In this document: positions 17,621 through 26,795 of the stretch, in pieces
How positions within the stretch are numbered: the first letter of the stretch is position 1
Layout of the letters: the number at the start of each line of letters is the position of its first letter
From: Pyrobaculum neutrophilum V24Sta
Lineage (GTDB): Archaea > Thermoproteota > Thermoprotei > Thermoproteales > Thermoproteaceae
DNA length: 64,000 nucleotides
Assembly (NCBI RefSeq): GCF_000019805.1
Contig: NC_010525.1
Span: forward strand, 1,600,618 to 1,664,617
Direction of reading: 5' to 3'
Position numbers and translations under genes: made by a program
The notes under the pieces: generated by a model
Told to the model about the DNA's origin: nothing
Database searches by the model: none
What the model saw: only the letters and a program-made list of their open reading frames with translations

Positions 17621-18609
17621 GGCAGGTGGTCAAGATAGGCGGATCCCTGCTTAGGTCAGCCGGAGACTTCGCCAGGGCGGCCGACTACATAGCCAAGTTC
17701 CCCGAACCCCCCGTCGTAGTGGTCTCAGCCATGAAGGGCATCACCGACATGTTGCTGGAGCTTGAGAAGACGAGGAGCTACCTCCTCTACGAGGAGGTGC
17801 TCCACAGACACATTGCGGTGGCTAGGAGCCTGGGGGTTGAAGACAGGGTGTCCCCGCTCCTCAAGGAGCTGGAGCACGCGCTCACTCTGCCCAAGGCGGA
17901 GTGGTCGACGGACCACTTCGCCTCATTCGGCGAAAGGCTATCCGCCACCATCCTACACGCGGTTTTAGAAAAGAGGGGCATCCCGGCGAGGCTCTACATA
18001 GCCCCCATCGAGACAGACAGCAGATTCGGCAACGCGGAGCCTCTGAGGCTCCACCACCGAGACGAGCTGTCTAGGGGAGACGCCGTTGCGGTGGTGACGG
18101 GCTTCATCGGGAGAGACGGGGAGGGGAGGTACACCACGGTGGGCAGAGGCGGCAGCGACTACACCGCTACGTACATAGGCAAGGAGATCGGGGCGAGGAA
18201 GGTCTCGCTGGTCACCGACGCCCCGGGGGTAATGACGGCGGACCCCAAGGAGGTGGAAGACGCCGAGGTGCTACCGCTGATGTCCATACAGGAGGCCATA
18301 GAGGCGGCGCGGGCGGGCGCCAAGAACTTCCACCCCAGGACCTTCATCCCAGTGGTCGAGGCGGGCAACATGGCCGTGGAGGTGAGGAGCTACAGCAACC
18401 CCGGGACCCTCATCACCAACCTCTACTCCCCACCCCCCTACAAGGTGGTGACCCGATGCGGACAAGGCAGTTGCGTGGTGGGGCTGGCGGCCCGCGAGCT
18501 CGTAAAGCTGGGCGGGGTGGCGCTGGGGGACTACACCGTGAAGCTGGAGATCCCGCCGCGGCAGGTACACGAGTTCCTAGTAAAGCCGTACATCAAATAT
18601 ATAAAGTAG
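17617..18609 (+). CDS. aspartate kinase, short form
   Basis: First step from aspartate to threonine, methionine and lysine precursors. It has 330 aa, with VVKIGGSLL at the N-terminus, FASFGERLSA, VGRGGSDYTA and VTDAPGVMTADPK as in aspartokinases. Usual enzymes are about 400-470 aa with two ACT domains; here only about 70 residues follow the kinase core, so the regulatory region is reduced to roughly one ACT-like unit. Feedback control may therefore be altered (inference). Confidence 0.92.
   Translation: MRQVVKIGGSLLRSAGDFARAADYIAKFPEPPVVVVSAMKGITDMLLELEKTRSYLLYEEVLHRHIAVARSLGVEDRVSPLLKELEHALTLPKAEWSTDHFASFGERLSATILHAVLEKRGIPARLYIAPIETDSRFGNAEPLRLHHRDELSRGDAVAVVTGFIGRDGEGRYTTVGRGGSDYTATYIGKEIGARKVSLVTDAPGVMTADPKEVEDAEVLPLMSIQEAIEAARAGAKNFHPRTFIPVVEAGNMAVEVRSYSNPGTLITNLYSPPPYKVVTRCGQGSCVVGLAARELVKLGGVALGDYTVKLEIPPRQVHEFLVKPYIKYIK
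18595..18606 (+). promoter_or_regulatory. internal TATA-like box for asd-hom
   Basis: AAATATATAAAG lies within the last codons of the aspartokinase gene, about 24 nt before ATG 18625, so asd and hom may also be transcribed on their own. Confidence 0.55.
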
Positions 18610-18624
18610 CAGGGACGCATATAT

Positions 18625-19641
18625 ATGGACCGCCTTAGGGTATATATCCTGGGCGCCACCGGCTTAGTGGGGCAGAGATACGTCCAGATGCTGGCTAAAC
18701 ACCCCTGGTTCGAAGTGGCGGGCCTGGCGGCCTCCGAGAAAAGCGCAGGCAAAACGCTACAGCAGGCGGGGTGGGTGCTGGACGAGCCGCCGCCTCCCCA
18801 GGTGGCCGAGATGAAGATAGAGAAGCTAGACGTGGAGAAGATCCCCCGGGTAGACTTCGTATTCTCGGCGCTACCCAGCGAGGTGGCCGCCAAGGTGGAG
18901 CCCCAGCTGGCCGCCAGGGGGCACGTGGTGCTGTCGAACTCCAGCAACATGCGCATGGACCCCGACATCCCCCTTGTGGTGCCCGAGATAAACCCCGACG
19001 ACCTCTCCCTGCTGGAGAGGCAGAAGGCCGAGAGGGGCTGGAGCGGCGGCGTGGTGAAAAAACCCAACTGCACAACCACCATACTCAACCTCCCCCTGAA
19101 GCCCGTCTTAGACGAGTGGGGCATAGAGAAATTACACGTAGTAACTATGCAGGCCCTCAGCGGCGCGGGATACAGCGGGGTGCCCAGCGTGGCTATCACG
19201 GACAACCTCATACCCTACATAAGAGGCGAGGAGGAGAAGGTGGTCTCCGAGACCAAGAAGATACTTAAGACAGACTTCGAGATCTACGCCACTACGACGC
19301 GCGTCCCCGTCCTAGACGGGCACACGGAAGTCGTGTACGTAGACACCAAGAGGGATTTCGACCCAGCCGCCGTGGCCGACGCCTTCGCCAAATTCAGAGG
19401 CCTACCCCAGGAGCTCAAGCTCCCCACAGCCCCCGAGAGGCCCATAGAGGTGAGGCCCCAGATAGACCGGCCGCAGCCGCGGCTGGACAGATGGGCCGGC
19501 AACGGCATGGCAGTTGTGGTGGGGAGAATCAGGAGGCTGGCGCCGCGGAAGCTCGCCTTCGTCGTACTAGGCCACAACACGGTGAGAGGCGCCGCCGGCA
19601 ACTCCATACTGACGGCTGAGCTCATGGTGAAGACCCGATAG
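18625..19641 (+). CDS. asd: aspartate-semialdehyde dehydrogenase
   Basis: Reduces aspartyl phosphate to the semialdehyde (338 aa). N-terminal ILGATGLVGQRY binds NADPH, the catalytic Cys is in KKPNCTTTI near residue 150, QALSGAGYSG follows, and LGHNTVRGAAGN is near the C-terminus. It lies 15 nt after the kinase gene, with a second promoter inside the kinase end. Confidence 0.96.
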   Translation: MDRLRVYILGATGLVGQRYVQMLAKHPWFEVAGLAASEKSAGKTLQQAGWVLDEPPPPQVAEMKIEKLDVEKIPRVDFVFSALPSEVAAKVEPQLAARGHVVLSNSSNMRMDPDIPLVVPEINPDDLSLLERQKAERGWSGGVVKKPNCTTTILNLPLKPVLDEWGIEKLHVVTMQALSGAGYSGVPSVAITDNLIPYIRGEEEKVVSETKKILKTDFEIYATTTRVPVLDGHTEVVYVDTKRDFDPAAVADAFAKFRGLPQELKLPTAPERPIEVRPQIDRPQPRLDRWAGNGMAVVVGRIRRLAPRKLAFVVLGHNTVRGAAGNSILTAELMVKTR

Positions 19642-19646
19642 AGGCC

Positions 19647-20558
19647 ATGATCCTCCTGTTTGGATTCGGCGGAGTGGGTAGGACATACGCCGAGCTCCTC
19701 TACGAGAGAACCAACGTAAAGATAGCGGCGGTCTTCGACAGCGGAGGAGGCGCCATGAAAAAAGGCGGCTTCACCCCCGCCGAACTGAAGAAGCTCCTGG
19801 AGGCCCCCAGGGGGAAGGTCTCCCAAGCCGCTGGGCGGCCCGCGTCCATAGAGGAGGCGCTGGAGGAGGCCGAGGTGGTGGTGGACGTCTCGCCGCCCAA
19901 CTACTCCGACGGGAGACCGGCCGTGGAAGTGTACCGGAGGGCCCTCGCGGCCGGCAGAGCCGTGGTGACGGCCAACAAGGCCCCTCTGGCGCTCTACTTC
20001 CAGGAGTTCAGAGGGAGGCCCATCTACTACAAGGCCACCGTCATGGCCGGCACGCCCCTCCTAGACCTAGCCAGAGGGCTACCGCCCCAGAGGGTGACCA
20101 AGATAAGGGCTATCCTAAACGGTAGCACCAACTACATACTCACCAGGGTGTACAAAGACGGGGTGCCAGAGGGGGACGCCGTCGAAGAGGCGAAGAGGCT
20201 CGGCATACTGGAGCCCGACCCCTCGCTGGACCTAGGCGGCGTAGACGCCGCGGCGAAGCTCACCATCCTCCTCAACACCCTGGGAGTCGCCATCCAGCTG
20301 AGCGCTGTGGAGAGGAAGCCCCTGGAGTTTCTAGGGCCAGTCACCAAGTACCTCGCCACGTGGGACGGGGCGAAGGCCGCCGTGCAGCCCGTCAGGCTAC
20401 CCCCAGAGGACCCCCTGGCGAAGATAGACTACACCCTCAACGCCGCGGAGGTTGTGACAGAGGTAAACACCATATTTGTCTCAGGCAAGGGCGCAGGTAG
20501 AAAAGAGACAGCTCTCGTATTGATAAACGATACCTTGAAGGCGTTGAAAGTTCTGTAA
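19647..20558 (+). CDS. hom: homoserine dehydrogenase
   Basis: NAD(P)-dependent reduction of aspartate semialdehyde to homoserine (303 aa; compact, no ACT domain). N-terminal FGFGGVGRTYAELL is the Rossmann motif; VTANKAPLAL, KATVMAGTPLLD and LNGSTNYIL are family motifs. It starts 5 nt after asd. Together with thrC it gives threonine synthesis apart from homoserine kinase, which is not in the window. Confidence 0.94.
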   Translation: MILLFGFGGVGRTYAELLYERTNVKIAAVFDSGGGAMKKGGFTPAELKKLLEAPRGKVSQAAGRPASIEEALEEAEVVVDVSPPNYSDGRPAVEVYRRALAAGRAVVTANKAPLALYFQEFRGRPIYYKATVMAGTPLLDLARGLPPQRVTKIRAILNGSTNYILTRVYKDGVPEGDAVEEAKRLGILEPDPSLDLGGVDAAAKLTILLNTLGVAIQLSAVERKPLEFLGPVTKYLATWDGAKAAVQPVRLPPEDPLAKIDYTLNAAEVVTEVNTIFVSGKGAGRKETALVLINDTLKALKVL

Positions 20559-20623
20559 TTATAATTTTCGATTGGAATATATAATGTTCAGTTATATTTA
20601 AAAAGAGTGAACAAGCTGGCCAC

Positions 20624-22624
20624 ATGGCCCAGGATACACAGGAGCTACCATTTAACGAATATATAATGAACGAGAGGTGGAAAAGCAGACAGATCGACAT
20701 AAACGCCTACAAGGCCTTCCACGCCAAATCCCTAGAGCAGCTTGAGGAGTTCTGGGCACACGTGGCCAAGGAGCTCGAGTGGTTTAGGCCCTGGGACAAG
20801 GTGCTGGACGCCTCCAACCCCCCCTTCTACAGATGGTTCGTAGGAGGTAGGCTAAACCTGTCCTACCTCGCGGTAGATAGGCACGTCAAGACGTGGCGTA
20901 AGAACAAGCTCGCCATAGAGTGGGAGGGCGAGCCGGTGGACGGCAACGGGGAGCCCACGGAGAGGCGCAAGCTGACCTACTTCGACCTATACAGGGAGGT
21001 AAACAGGGTGGCCTACATGCTGAAGCACAACTTCGGCATTAAGAAGGGCGACCGCATCACCCTCTACATGCCCATGATACCCGAGCTCCCCATCACGATG
21101 CTCGCCGCTTGGAGAATCGGCGCGATAACGAGCGTCGTGTTCTCCGGCTTCTCCGCCGAGGCCCTCGCCGAGAGGATCAACGATTCCCAGTCTAGGCTAG
21201 TGGTGACAACCGACGGCTTCTGGAGACGGGGCAAGGTGGTTAGGCTGAAGGACGTGGTAGACCAAGCCCTTGAGAAAACCAGGACGGTGGAAAACGTCAT
21301 CGTATACAGCAGACTCGGGCTGAAGGACGTCCCCATGACGGAGGGCAGAGACTACTGGTGGCACAGGGTGATGGAGGGCATAAAGGTTAACGCCTACGTC
21401 GAGCCGGAGCCTCTGGAGAGCGAGCACCCCTCCTTCATCCTATACACCTCCGGCACAACCGGCAAGCCAAAGGGCATTGTCCACGACACCGGCGGCTGGG
21501 CCGTCCATGTGTACGCGACGATGAAGTGGGTGTTCGACCTCAGGGAGGAGGACGTCTACTGGTGTACAGCGGACGTGGGCTGGATCACTGGCCATTCCTA
21601 CGTTGTGCTCGGCCCTCTACTGATGGGAGCCACGCAGATAATCTACGAGGGGGCCCCCGACTACCCCCAGCCGGACCGCTGGTGGGCCGTAGTGGAGAGA
21701 TACGGCGTGACGATACTCTACACGTCGCCAACCGCCATACGTATGTTCATGCGCTACGGCGAGGAGTGGCCCAGGCGCCACGACCTATCGACCCTGAGGA
21801 TCATAAACTCGGTGGGCGAGCCCATAAACCCCGAGGCCTGGCGGTGGGCCTACAAGGTGCTCGGCAACGAAAACGTGGCCATCGCCTCCACGTGGTGGAT
21901 GACGGAGACAGGCGGCATCGTCGTGTCCCACGCCCCCGGCCTCTACCTAATACCCATGAAGCCCGGCACCAACGGCCTGCCGCTCCCCGGCTTCGACGTA
22001 GATGTGTTAGACGACAACGGCAAGCCGGCGCCCCCCGGCGTTAGGGGGTACCTCGTCATAAGGAGGCCGTGGCCCGGCATGCTCCACGGCATATGGGGCG
22101 ACCCCGACCGCTACATAAAGACCTACTGGTCTAGGTTCCCCGGCGTCTTCTACGTAGGCGACTACGCCATAAAAGACCAAGACGGCTACATCTGGGTTCT
22201 CGGCAGAGCAGACGAGGTGATAAAAGTCGCCGGCCACCGCCTCGGCACATACGAGCTCGAGTCCGCCCTGGTGTCGCACCCCACAGTGGCTGAGGCGGCT
22301 GTGGTGGGCGTGCCCGACCCCATCAAGGGCGAGGTGCCCATAGCCTACGTGGTGCTGAAGCAGGGGGTGGTAGCCAGCGACGAGCTGAGGAAAGAGCTAA
22401 GAGACCACGTGAGGAAGACCATAGGCCCTGTGGCGGAGCCCGCCCACATATTCTTCGTGACGAAGCTCCCCAAGACGCGCTCGGGCAAGATAATGCGCCG
22501 CCTCCTAAAGGCCGTCGCCACGGGAGCGCCGCTGGGAGACACCACCACCTTGGAGGACGAGACATCTGTCGAGGAGGCGAAGAAGGCCTACGAAGAGCTG
22601 AGGAGGGAGATCGCTAGGGTATGA
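20624..22624 (+). CDS. acs: acetyl-CoA synthetase, AMP-forming
   Basis: Activates acetate (or a short fatty acid) to the CoA thioester via acyl-AMP (666 aa, normal length). AMP-binding P-loop YTSGTTGKPKG, GWITGHSY, STWWMTETGG and the C-terminal catalytic-lysine motif KTRSGKIMRR are present. The Trp in WWMTE fits a small acyl pocket. A TATATTTAAAAA box sits about 24 nt upstream of ATG 20624. The stop overlaps the start of the MFS-CBS gene, linking it to uptake of its substrate. Confidence 0.95.
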   Translation: MAQDTQELPFNEYIMNERWKSRQIDINAYKAFHAKSLEQLEEFWAHVAKELEWFRPWDKVLDASNPPFYRWFVGGRLNLSYLAVDRHVKTWRKNKLAIEWEGEPVDGNGEPTERRKLTYFDLYREVNRVAYMLKHNFGIKKGDRITLYMPMIPELPITMLAAWRIGAITSVVFSGFSAEALAERINDSQSRLVVTTDGFWRRGKVVRLKDVVDQALEKTRTVENVIVYSRLGLKDVPMTEGRDYWWHRVMEGIKVNAYVEPEPLESEHPSFILYTSGTTGKPKGIVHDTGGWAVHVYATMKWVFDLREEDVYWCTADVGWITGHSYVVLGPLLMGATQIIYEGAPDYPQPDRWWAVVERYGVTILYTSPTAIRMFMRYGEEWPRRHDLSTLRIINSVGEPINPEAWRWAYKVLGNENVAIASTWWMTETGGIVVSHAPGLYLIPMKPGTNGLPLPGFDVDVLDDNGKPAPPGVRGYLVIRRPWPGMLHGIWGDPDRYIKTYWSRFPGVFYVGDYAIKDQDGYIWVLGRADEVIKVAGHRLGTYELESALVSHPTVAEAAVVGVPDPIKGEVPIAYVVLKQGVVASDELRKELRDHVRKTIGPVAEPAHIFFVTKLPKTRSGKIMRRLLKAVATGAPLGDTTTLEDETSVEEAKKAYEELRREIARV

Positions 22625-24687
22625 CCACGGTATATACCTTCCGCCAACTGGTATCAGTCGCCGGCATATCGTGGCTCGGGGCCTTTTTGGAGTGGCTAGA
22701 CTTCTACACCTTTGCAACACTGGCGCCTCTCATATCCGGAAAGTTTTTCCCATCTAAGGACCCAATTGCCGCTTTGCTCTCTACATTTGCAGCGCTCGCC
22801 ATAGGCTTTCTGTTTAGGCCGCTGGGCGCCATCTTGTTTGGCAAAATAGGCGACCAATACGGCCGTAAAATAGCATTTACTCTAGCTATGACTCTGATGT
22901 TGGCGGGAACGCTGGGCATAGGCCTACTGCCCACCTACGACCAGATCGGTATACTGGCATCAATCGGCGTCTTCGTTCTTAGAATAATCCAGGGTCTTGC
23001 GTTGGGCGGAGGCTTCGGCGCTGCCCTGGTCTATCTAGGCGAGTTTGCCCCTGAGCACAGGAGGGGCTTCATAACAGGTTTCCTCTTCACAACAGCGCCG
23101 GCTGGCATGGGCACAGCTGCGTTGCTTCAAGTCATCATAGCCTCTATGGTGGGCAAAGAGACCTTTGGCCAGTGGGGCTGGCGTATAAACTTCATCGTGG
23201 CAGGCGTGATAGTGTTTGTGGTTGCCCTCGTGATTCACTTCTTCTACAAGGAAACCCCCATCTTCTCTATGCTCAAGGCTGTGAGAAGGGTGACTTCGGC
23301 GCCTGTGAGAGAGGTGTTCTCCGGTAAATACTTGCCGCTTGTGTTGCTCGCATGGATAGGCGTGGTAGGGGCACATGGCCCAGTTTGGTATACAAATCAG
23401 CTGTTCAATAGCTACTACGTATCGACCTTCCAAAAATACGTCGATGGCTCAACCGCGAACGCGTTACTATCGACAGCTACATACGCCGCCTTGTGGATGT
23501 ACCCGCTCTTTGGCTACCTATCTGACAAGATTGGGAGAAAGCCCATACTGTTGCTAGGCATCTTCGGCAACGCCCTGTGGTTCCCCATCGCGTTTTGGCT
23601 AATAGACAAGGTGGGGCCGCAGAAGGATCTAACCGCAATGTGGCTCCTCTTCTGGAGCATGACCCTCTTCAACGGCATTGGATACAGCGGCGCCATGTCA
23701 GCATACCTCCTCGAGCTATTCCCCGCCAGAATTAGGCTCTCCGCTGTCTCGCTGTCCTATAACCTGGGCTACGGCGTAACCGGCGGGCTGACCCCAACGA
23801 TAATAACCGCCCTATATCAAGCTACACACAACATATACCTGTCCACAATACTCTGGTCTACCTTGGTCCCCGTGCTCATGGGCCTTGTGTTTCTGTTCAA
23901 GGGCTGGGAGACATTAGGCACGCGCATTTGGGCTGAGCTTGCCGCTGGCAAATTCGCCAAGAAGGCCGTGGTGCTTCCGCCCACCGCGCCGATTAGAGCG
24001 GCTGCACAGAAGATGGCCGAAGGCGTGAGAGCCGTAGTAATAGCCGCCTCAAAGCCTGTGGGGGTCTTCGGCAGGAGACAGCTAATAAGAGCTCTGGCGT
24101 CTGGCGCAACGCCGGAGGCCGAAGTAGGCAGATTCGCAACCCGCGTAGACTGCGTCGGCGAGGACGCCCCGCTGACTGAGGTATTCGCCGCAATGGAGAA
24201 ATACGGCGTTAGAGACGTCCCCATATGTAAAGGAGACGAGGTGGTGGGCATAATAGAGGCCCGCGAGCTACTCAACGAGGCTCTAGCCCTCAGGGGTATA
24301 GTCAACAAGAAGAAGGCCTTGAGCGTAAGCGCAGGCGATGCCGTGGCTAGAGACCCCATCACCGTCCCGCCGAGCGCGACGCTACGCGACGTATTGAAAA
24401 TCATGGCCGAGAAAAACATTGGCTTCGTCCCCGTGGTTGAAGACGGGAGACTCGTAGGCGGTATCTCAGAGAGCGACTTTGTACAAATACTGCTGAACAA
24501 CACCCCGCTGGACACGCCGGTGGAGAAGGTAATGAGGTGCCAGCTTATCACAATTGAAAGGACAAGGCCGGTGAAAGAGGCCGCGGAGCTCATGGTGAAA
24601 CACAACATTAGACATCTGCCGGTGGTAGAAGACGGCAAAGTCGTCGGAGTCCTCTCGGTGCGCGACCTCCTAAAGGCGGTCGCCTAA
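22621..24687 (+). CDS. MFS carrier fused to four CBS motifs
   Basis: Fusion of 688 aa. Residues about 1-440 form a 12-segment MFS carrier of the metabolite:H+ symporter type (EWLDFYTFATLAP; GDQYGRKIAF; QGLALGGGFG; LSDKIGRKPI). Residues about 445-688 carry four CBS motifs, the last ones ending VGGISESDFV and VGVLSVRDLLKAV. Translationally coupled to acetyl-CoA synthetase (ATGA overlap), so it probably imports acetate or a similar acid under adenine-nucleotide control (inference). Its base composition is more AT-rich than that of acs. Confidence 0.9.
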   Translation: MTTVYTFRQLVSVAGISWLGAFLEWLDFYTFATLAPLISGKFFPSKDPIAALLSTFAALAIGFLFRPLGAILFGKIGDQYGRKIAFTLAMTLMLAGTLGIGLLPTYDQIGILASIGVFVLRIIQGLALGGGFGAALVYLGEFAPEHRRGFITGFLFTTAPAGMGTAALLQVIIASMVGKETFGQWGWRINFIVAGVIVFVVALVIHFFYKETPIFSMLKAVRRVTSAPVREVFSGKYLPLVLLAWIGVVGAHGPVWYTNQLFNSYYVSTFQKYVDGSTANALLSTATYAALWMYPLFGYLSDKIGRKPILLLGIFGNALWFPIAFWLIDKVGPQKDLTAMWLLFWSMTLFNGIGYSGAMSAYLLELFPARIRLSAVSLSYNLGYGVTGGLTPTIITALYQATHNIYLSTILWSTLVPVLMGLVFLFKGWETLGTRIWAELAAGKFAKKAVVLPPTAPIRAAAQKMAEGVRAVVIAASKPVGVFGRRQLIRALASGATPEAEVGRFATRVDCVGEDAPLTEVFAAMEKYGVRDVPICKGDEVVGIIEARELLNEALALRGIVNKKKALSVSAGDAVARDPITVPPSATLRDVLKIMAEKNIGFVPVVEDGRLVGGISESDFVQILLNNTPLDTPVEKVMRCQLITIERTRPVKEAAELMVKHNIRHLPVVEDGKVVGVLSVRDLLKAVA

Positions 24688-24694
24688 CCCCCAA

Positions 24695-24701
24695 TTTTTT
24701 T
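24695..24701 (+). terminator. oligo-T tract after acs-MFS operon
   Basis: Seven T beginning 8 nt after the MFS-CBS stop codon. Archaeal termination commonly occurs at such tracts. Confidence 0.5.
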
Positions 24702-24726
24702 GTAAAAGGCCCAGTCTTTATCGTTT

Positions 24727-24900
24727 GTCCGTCTGTCCCTAGGCGCCTTCTCCTCGCCCACGCCAACACGGGCATCCGTGGTACCTCGGAGCGCAGGGGT
24801 CACCGGGCATGGGGGACAACGGCGCAGCCCCCTCCCAGCGTAGGGCTTTGGGCAGAACTCCCCACGGCCGCCCTCTGGGCGGAGGCTTGTACAGACAGCT
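24727..24900 (+). ncRNA. candidate structured RNA between convergent genes
   Basis: Gene-free stretch that folds on paper into a closed unit: GTCTGT 24731-24736 pairs with ACAGAC 24891-24896 and encloses three perfect hairpins, CACGG/CCGTG (24767-24780, 4-nt loop), GGGGG/CCCCC (24811-24832) and CCGCCC/GGGCGG (24868-24882, 3-nt loop). A TGTAAAAGG element at 24701-24709 could be its promoter. I cannot match it to RNase P, SRP or a snoRNA. The strand is inferred from that element only. Confidence 0.45.
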
Positions 24901-25956
24901 TCAGGTTAACAGTTTTGCGAGAGGCGCCATTTTTACCTCGGTCTCCTCCCACTCGGCGTGGGGCTTGGAGTCTGTTACAATGCCGGCCCCAGCCCAGAGG
25001 TAGAGGTCGCCGTCTATCCCGTATACGCTCCTAATAACCACGGCGAACTCCACCCCATCTCTGGCGATGACGCCTACGCTTCCGGCGAAGGGTCCCCGGG
25101 GCTCCTCCAGCTGGGAGAGCAACTCCAGCGCTCTTGGCTTTGGCACGCCTGATACTGTGGTGGTGGGGTTGAGGGCGCGTACCGCGTCTACCGGCCGGTA
25201 GAACTTGTCCAGCTGGCACTCGACGTAGGAGACGAGGTGTTGGTAGTGGCTGTACTTCTCCACCGCGAGCATGGACGAGACGGACACCGTCCCCCATCTG
25301 CAGACTCTGCCTAGGTCGTTTCTCACCGAGTCCACCAGCATTATGTGCTCCGCCTTGTCTTTCACGCTCTCCCGCAACTCCGCCTCCAGCGCCGCGTCCT
25401 CCTCCGGGGTCCTCCCCCGCGGCCTCGTGCCGCCTATCGGCCCAGACACAGCCCTCCCGCCCCAGCAGGAGACAAGAGTCTCGGGGGAGGCCCCCACGAG
25501 GAAGAGGCCGTCCACCTCGACGAAGTAGTAGTACTTGCCGCCGACTGTCTTCCTCACGGCGTTAAACAACGCCTCGGGGGAGCCGGCGAATCTGTACCGC
25601 CTAAACCTCGCCACGACTAGCTGGAAGACCTCCCCCGCCTCCAGCGCCCTCTTGGCCTCCGCGACCCTCCGCTCGAAGAGGTCCCTCGGCTCCTCGTAGA
25701 CAAGCCTCGCGCCGTAGTCTCCGCCCCAAGCGGGCGGCTCCCCCTCCTCCCCAACCACGAATAGGTACGTCGGCCAGCCCGGCCTGGGGGGAGGCCTAAA
25801 CCCGTCGTCCCAGGGGGAGACGGCGTCGAAGGCGAAGACCCCCACCACCGCCCTGCCGCGCCGGGCCTCCGCGGCGGCCTCCTCTAGGCTGTAGACGGCC
25901 CGCCCCTCCACGTATACGCGTCTGCCCCCGTATTCGAAGTAGGCCCGGGCACCCAC
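24901..25956 (-). CDS. chorismate-binding enzyme, anthranilate synthase component I-like
   Basis: Chorismate-using enzyme (351 aa). Conserved motifs are SPETLVS, SGPIGGTRPRG, LVDSVRNDLG, HLVSYVECQL, PKPRALELL and AGAGIVTDSKP. The PI-G-GTRPRG form is closest to TrpE (PIAGT) rather than PabB, but it is a short version lacking much of the N-terminal domain. No glutamine amidotransferase or other trp gene is adjacent, so an aminodeoxychorismate or isochorismate role is not excluded. GTG start at 25956. Confidence 0.82.
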   Translation of the reverse strand: MGARAYFEYGGRRVYVEGRAVYSLEEAAAEARRGRAVVGVFAFDAVSPWDDGFRPPPRPGWPTYLFVVGEEGEPPAWGGDYGARLVYEEPRDLFERRVAEAKRALEAGEVFQLVVARFRRYRFAGSPEALFNAVRKTVGGKYYYFVEVDGLFLVGASPETLVSCWGGRAVSGPIGGTRPRGRTPEEDAALEAELRESVKDKAEHIMLVDSVRNDLGRVCRWGTVSVSSMLAVEKYSHYQHLVSYVECQLDKFYRPVDAVRALNPTTTVSGVPKPRALELLSQLEEPRGPFAGSVGVIARDGVEFAVVIRSVYGIDGDLYLWAGAGIVTDSKPHAEWEETEVKMAPLAKLLT

Positions 25957-25982
25957 ACTAAATTATACCCCCTATAAGTGCT

Positions 25983-26795
25983 GTGTGTACTCTCTACGGG
26001 AGAGAGGGGTACCACGCCCTCTTCCTCAAGCCGATAGCCGCCGCCCTCGGCTGTAGATACGTCGCGTTGGACTACCTCACGCTATATAGGAGGTTCAAAG
26101 GCAGGGCTGAGGGCATATACTACATAGAGGAGCCGTGGGTCTACGCCAGGGATACATACGCCCCGGAGCCCGCCGGCCAGCTACCGCCACAGCTCGGCTA
26201 CCTCCGCCGCCGTATGTACCCTCTGTTGGGGAACGTGCACGTGTTTTTCACAGACGGCATATACGGCTACGCCACCGAGGCGCCCTGCGGCAGAGTGGGG
26301 CTCCTGGCCAAGGAGGGGGAGCCAATGGTGACAGACCTACTCCTCCCCCTCTACCTCGAGACGGGAAGCGTCGAGAAGGCCCTCGCCGCGGCGAAGCGGC
26401 TCTACAGATGCGGCCTCCCCGGAAGCCGCGAGGAGCTTGTAGAAGGCGTGAAAGCCGGCAGATACGCCGCCGGCTACATCTGGCTCGCGTGGGCCGCCGG
26501 GTTGGACGTAGAGCTCAGGCCCTACCCCACGGCGGGGTGGACCCTCTCCGGCTTCTGGGGCTTGGCTTTCCTCGAAGCGCCGCTCTACGTCCACGGGCAC
26601 CCCCCGCCCTACCTAGAACGCCTAAAGGGGAGGGCCAGGAGGCTGGTGGAGGCGGCTAAGCCGGCGAGGGGAAGAGGCTGGATGGAGTTTGTAGAAGCGG
26701 CGCACGTCGCCGTGGCTCAATACCTAAGGGGGGCACTCCCACTCGACGCAGCGGTAAAAGTGCTAAGGGAGATAGAGAACCGCCTCGAAACCTAG
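25983..26795 (+). CDS. uncharacterised protein, 270 aa
   Basis: Not recognised. A mixed alpha/beta soluble protein with many Tyr and Leu and no signal peptide; visible stretches are YIEEPWVYARD, FFTDGIYGYATEAP, TAGWTLSGFWGL and YVHGHPPPYLERL. GTG start with AAATTATACC about 20 nt upstream. It is divergent from the chorismate enzyme and upstream of the molybdoenzyme operon, whose operator region begins at its stop codon. The alternating Tyr/Gly pattern faintly recalls periplasmic-binding folds, but I assign no function. Confidence 0.7.
   Translation: MCTLYGREGYHALFLKPIAAALGCRYVALDYLTLYRRFKGRAEGIYYIEEPWVYARDTYAPEPAGQLPPQLGYLRRRMYPLLGNVHVFFTDGIYGYATEAPCGRVGLLAKEGEPMVTDLLLPLYLETGSVEKALAAAKRLYRCGLPGSREELVEGVKAGRYAAGYIWLAWAAGLDVELRPYPTAGWTLSGFWGLAFLEAPLYVHGHPPPYLERLKGRARRLVEAAKPARGRGWMEFVEAAHVAVAQYLRGALPLDAAVKVLREIENRLET

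Noticed and set aside
24727-24900. SRP RNA or RNase P RNA
   Set aside because: The universally conserved SRP helix-8 sequence and the RNase P core motifs are not visible here, nor in the stretches at 5.9, 32.1 and 55.1 kb; type T RNase P was not excluded by computation.
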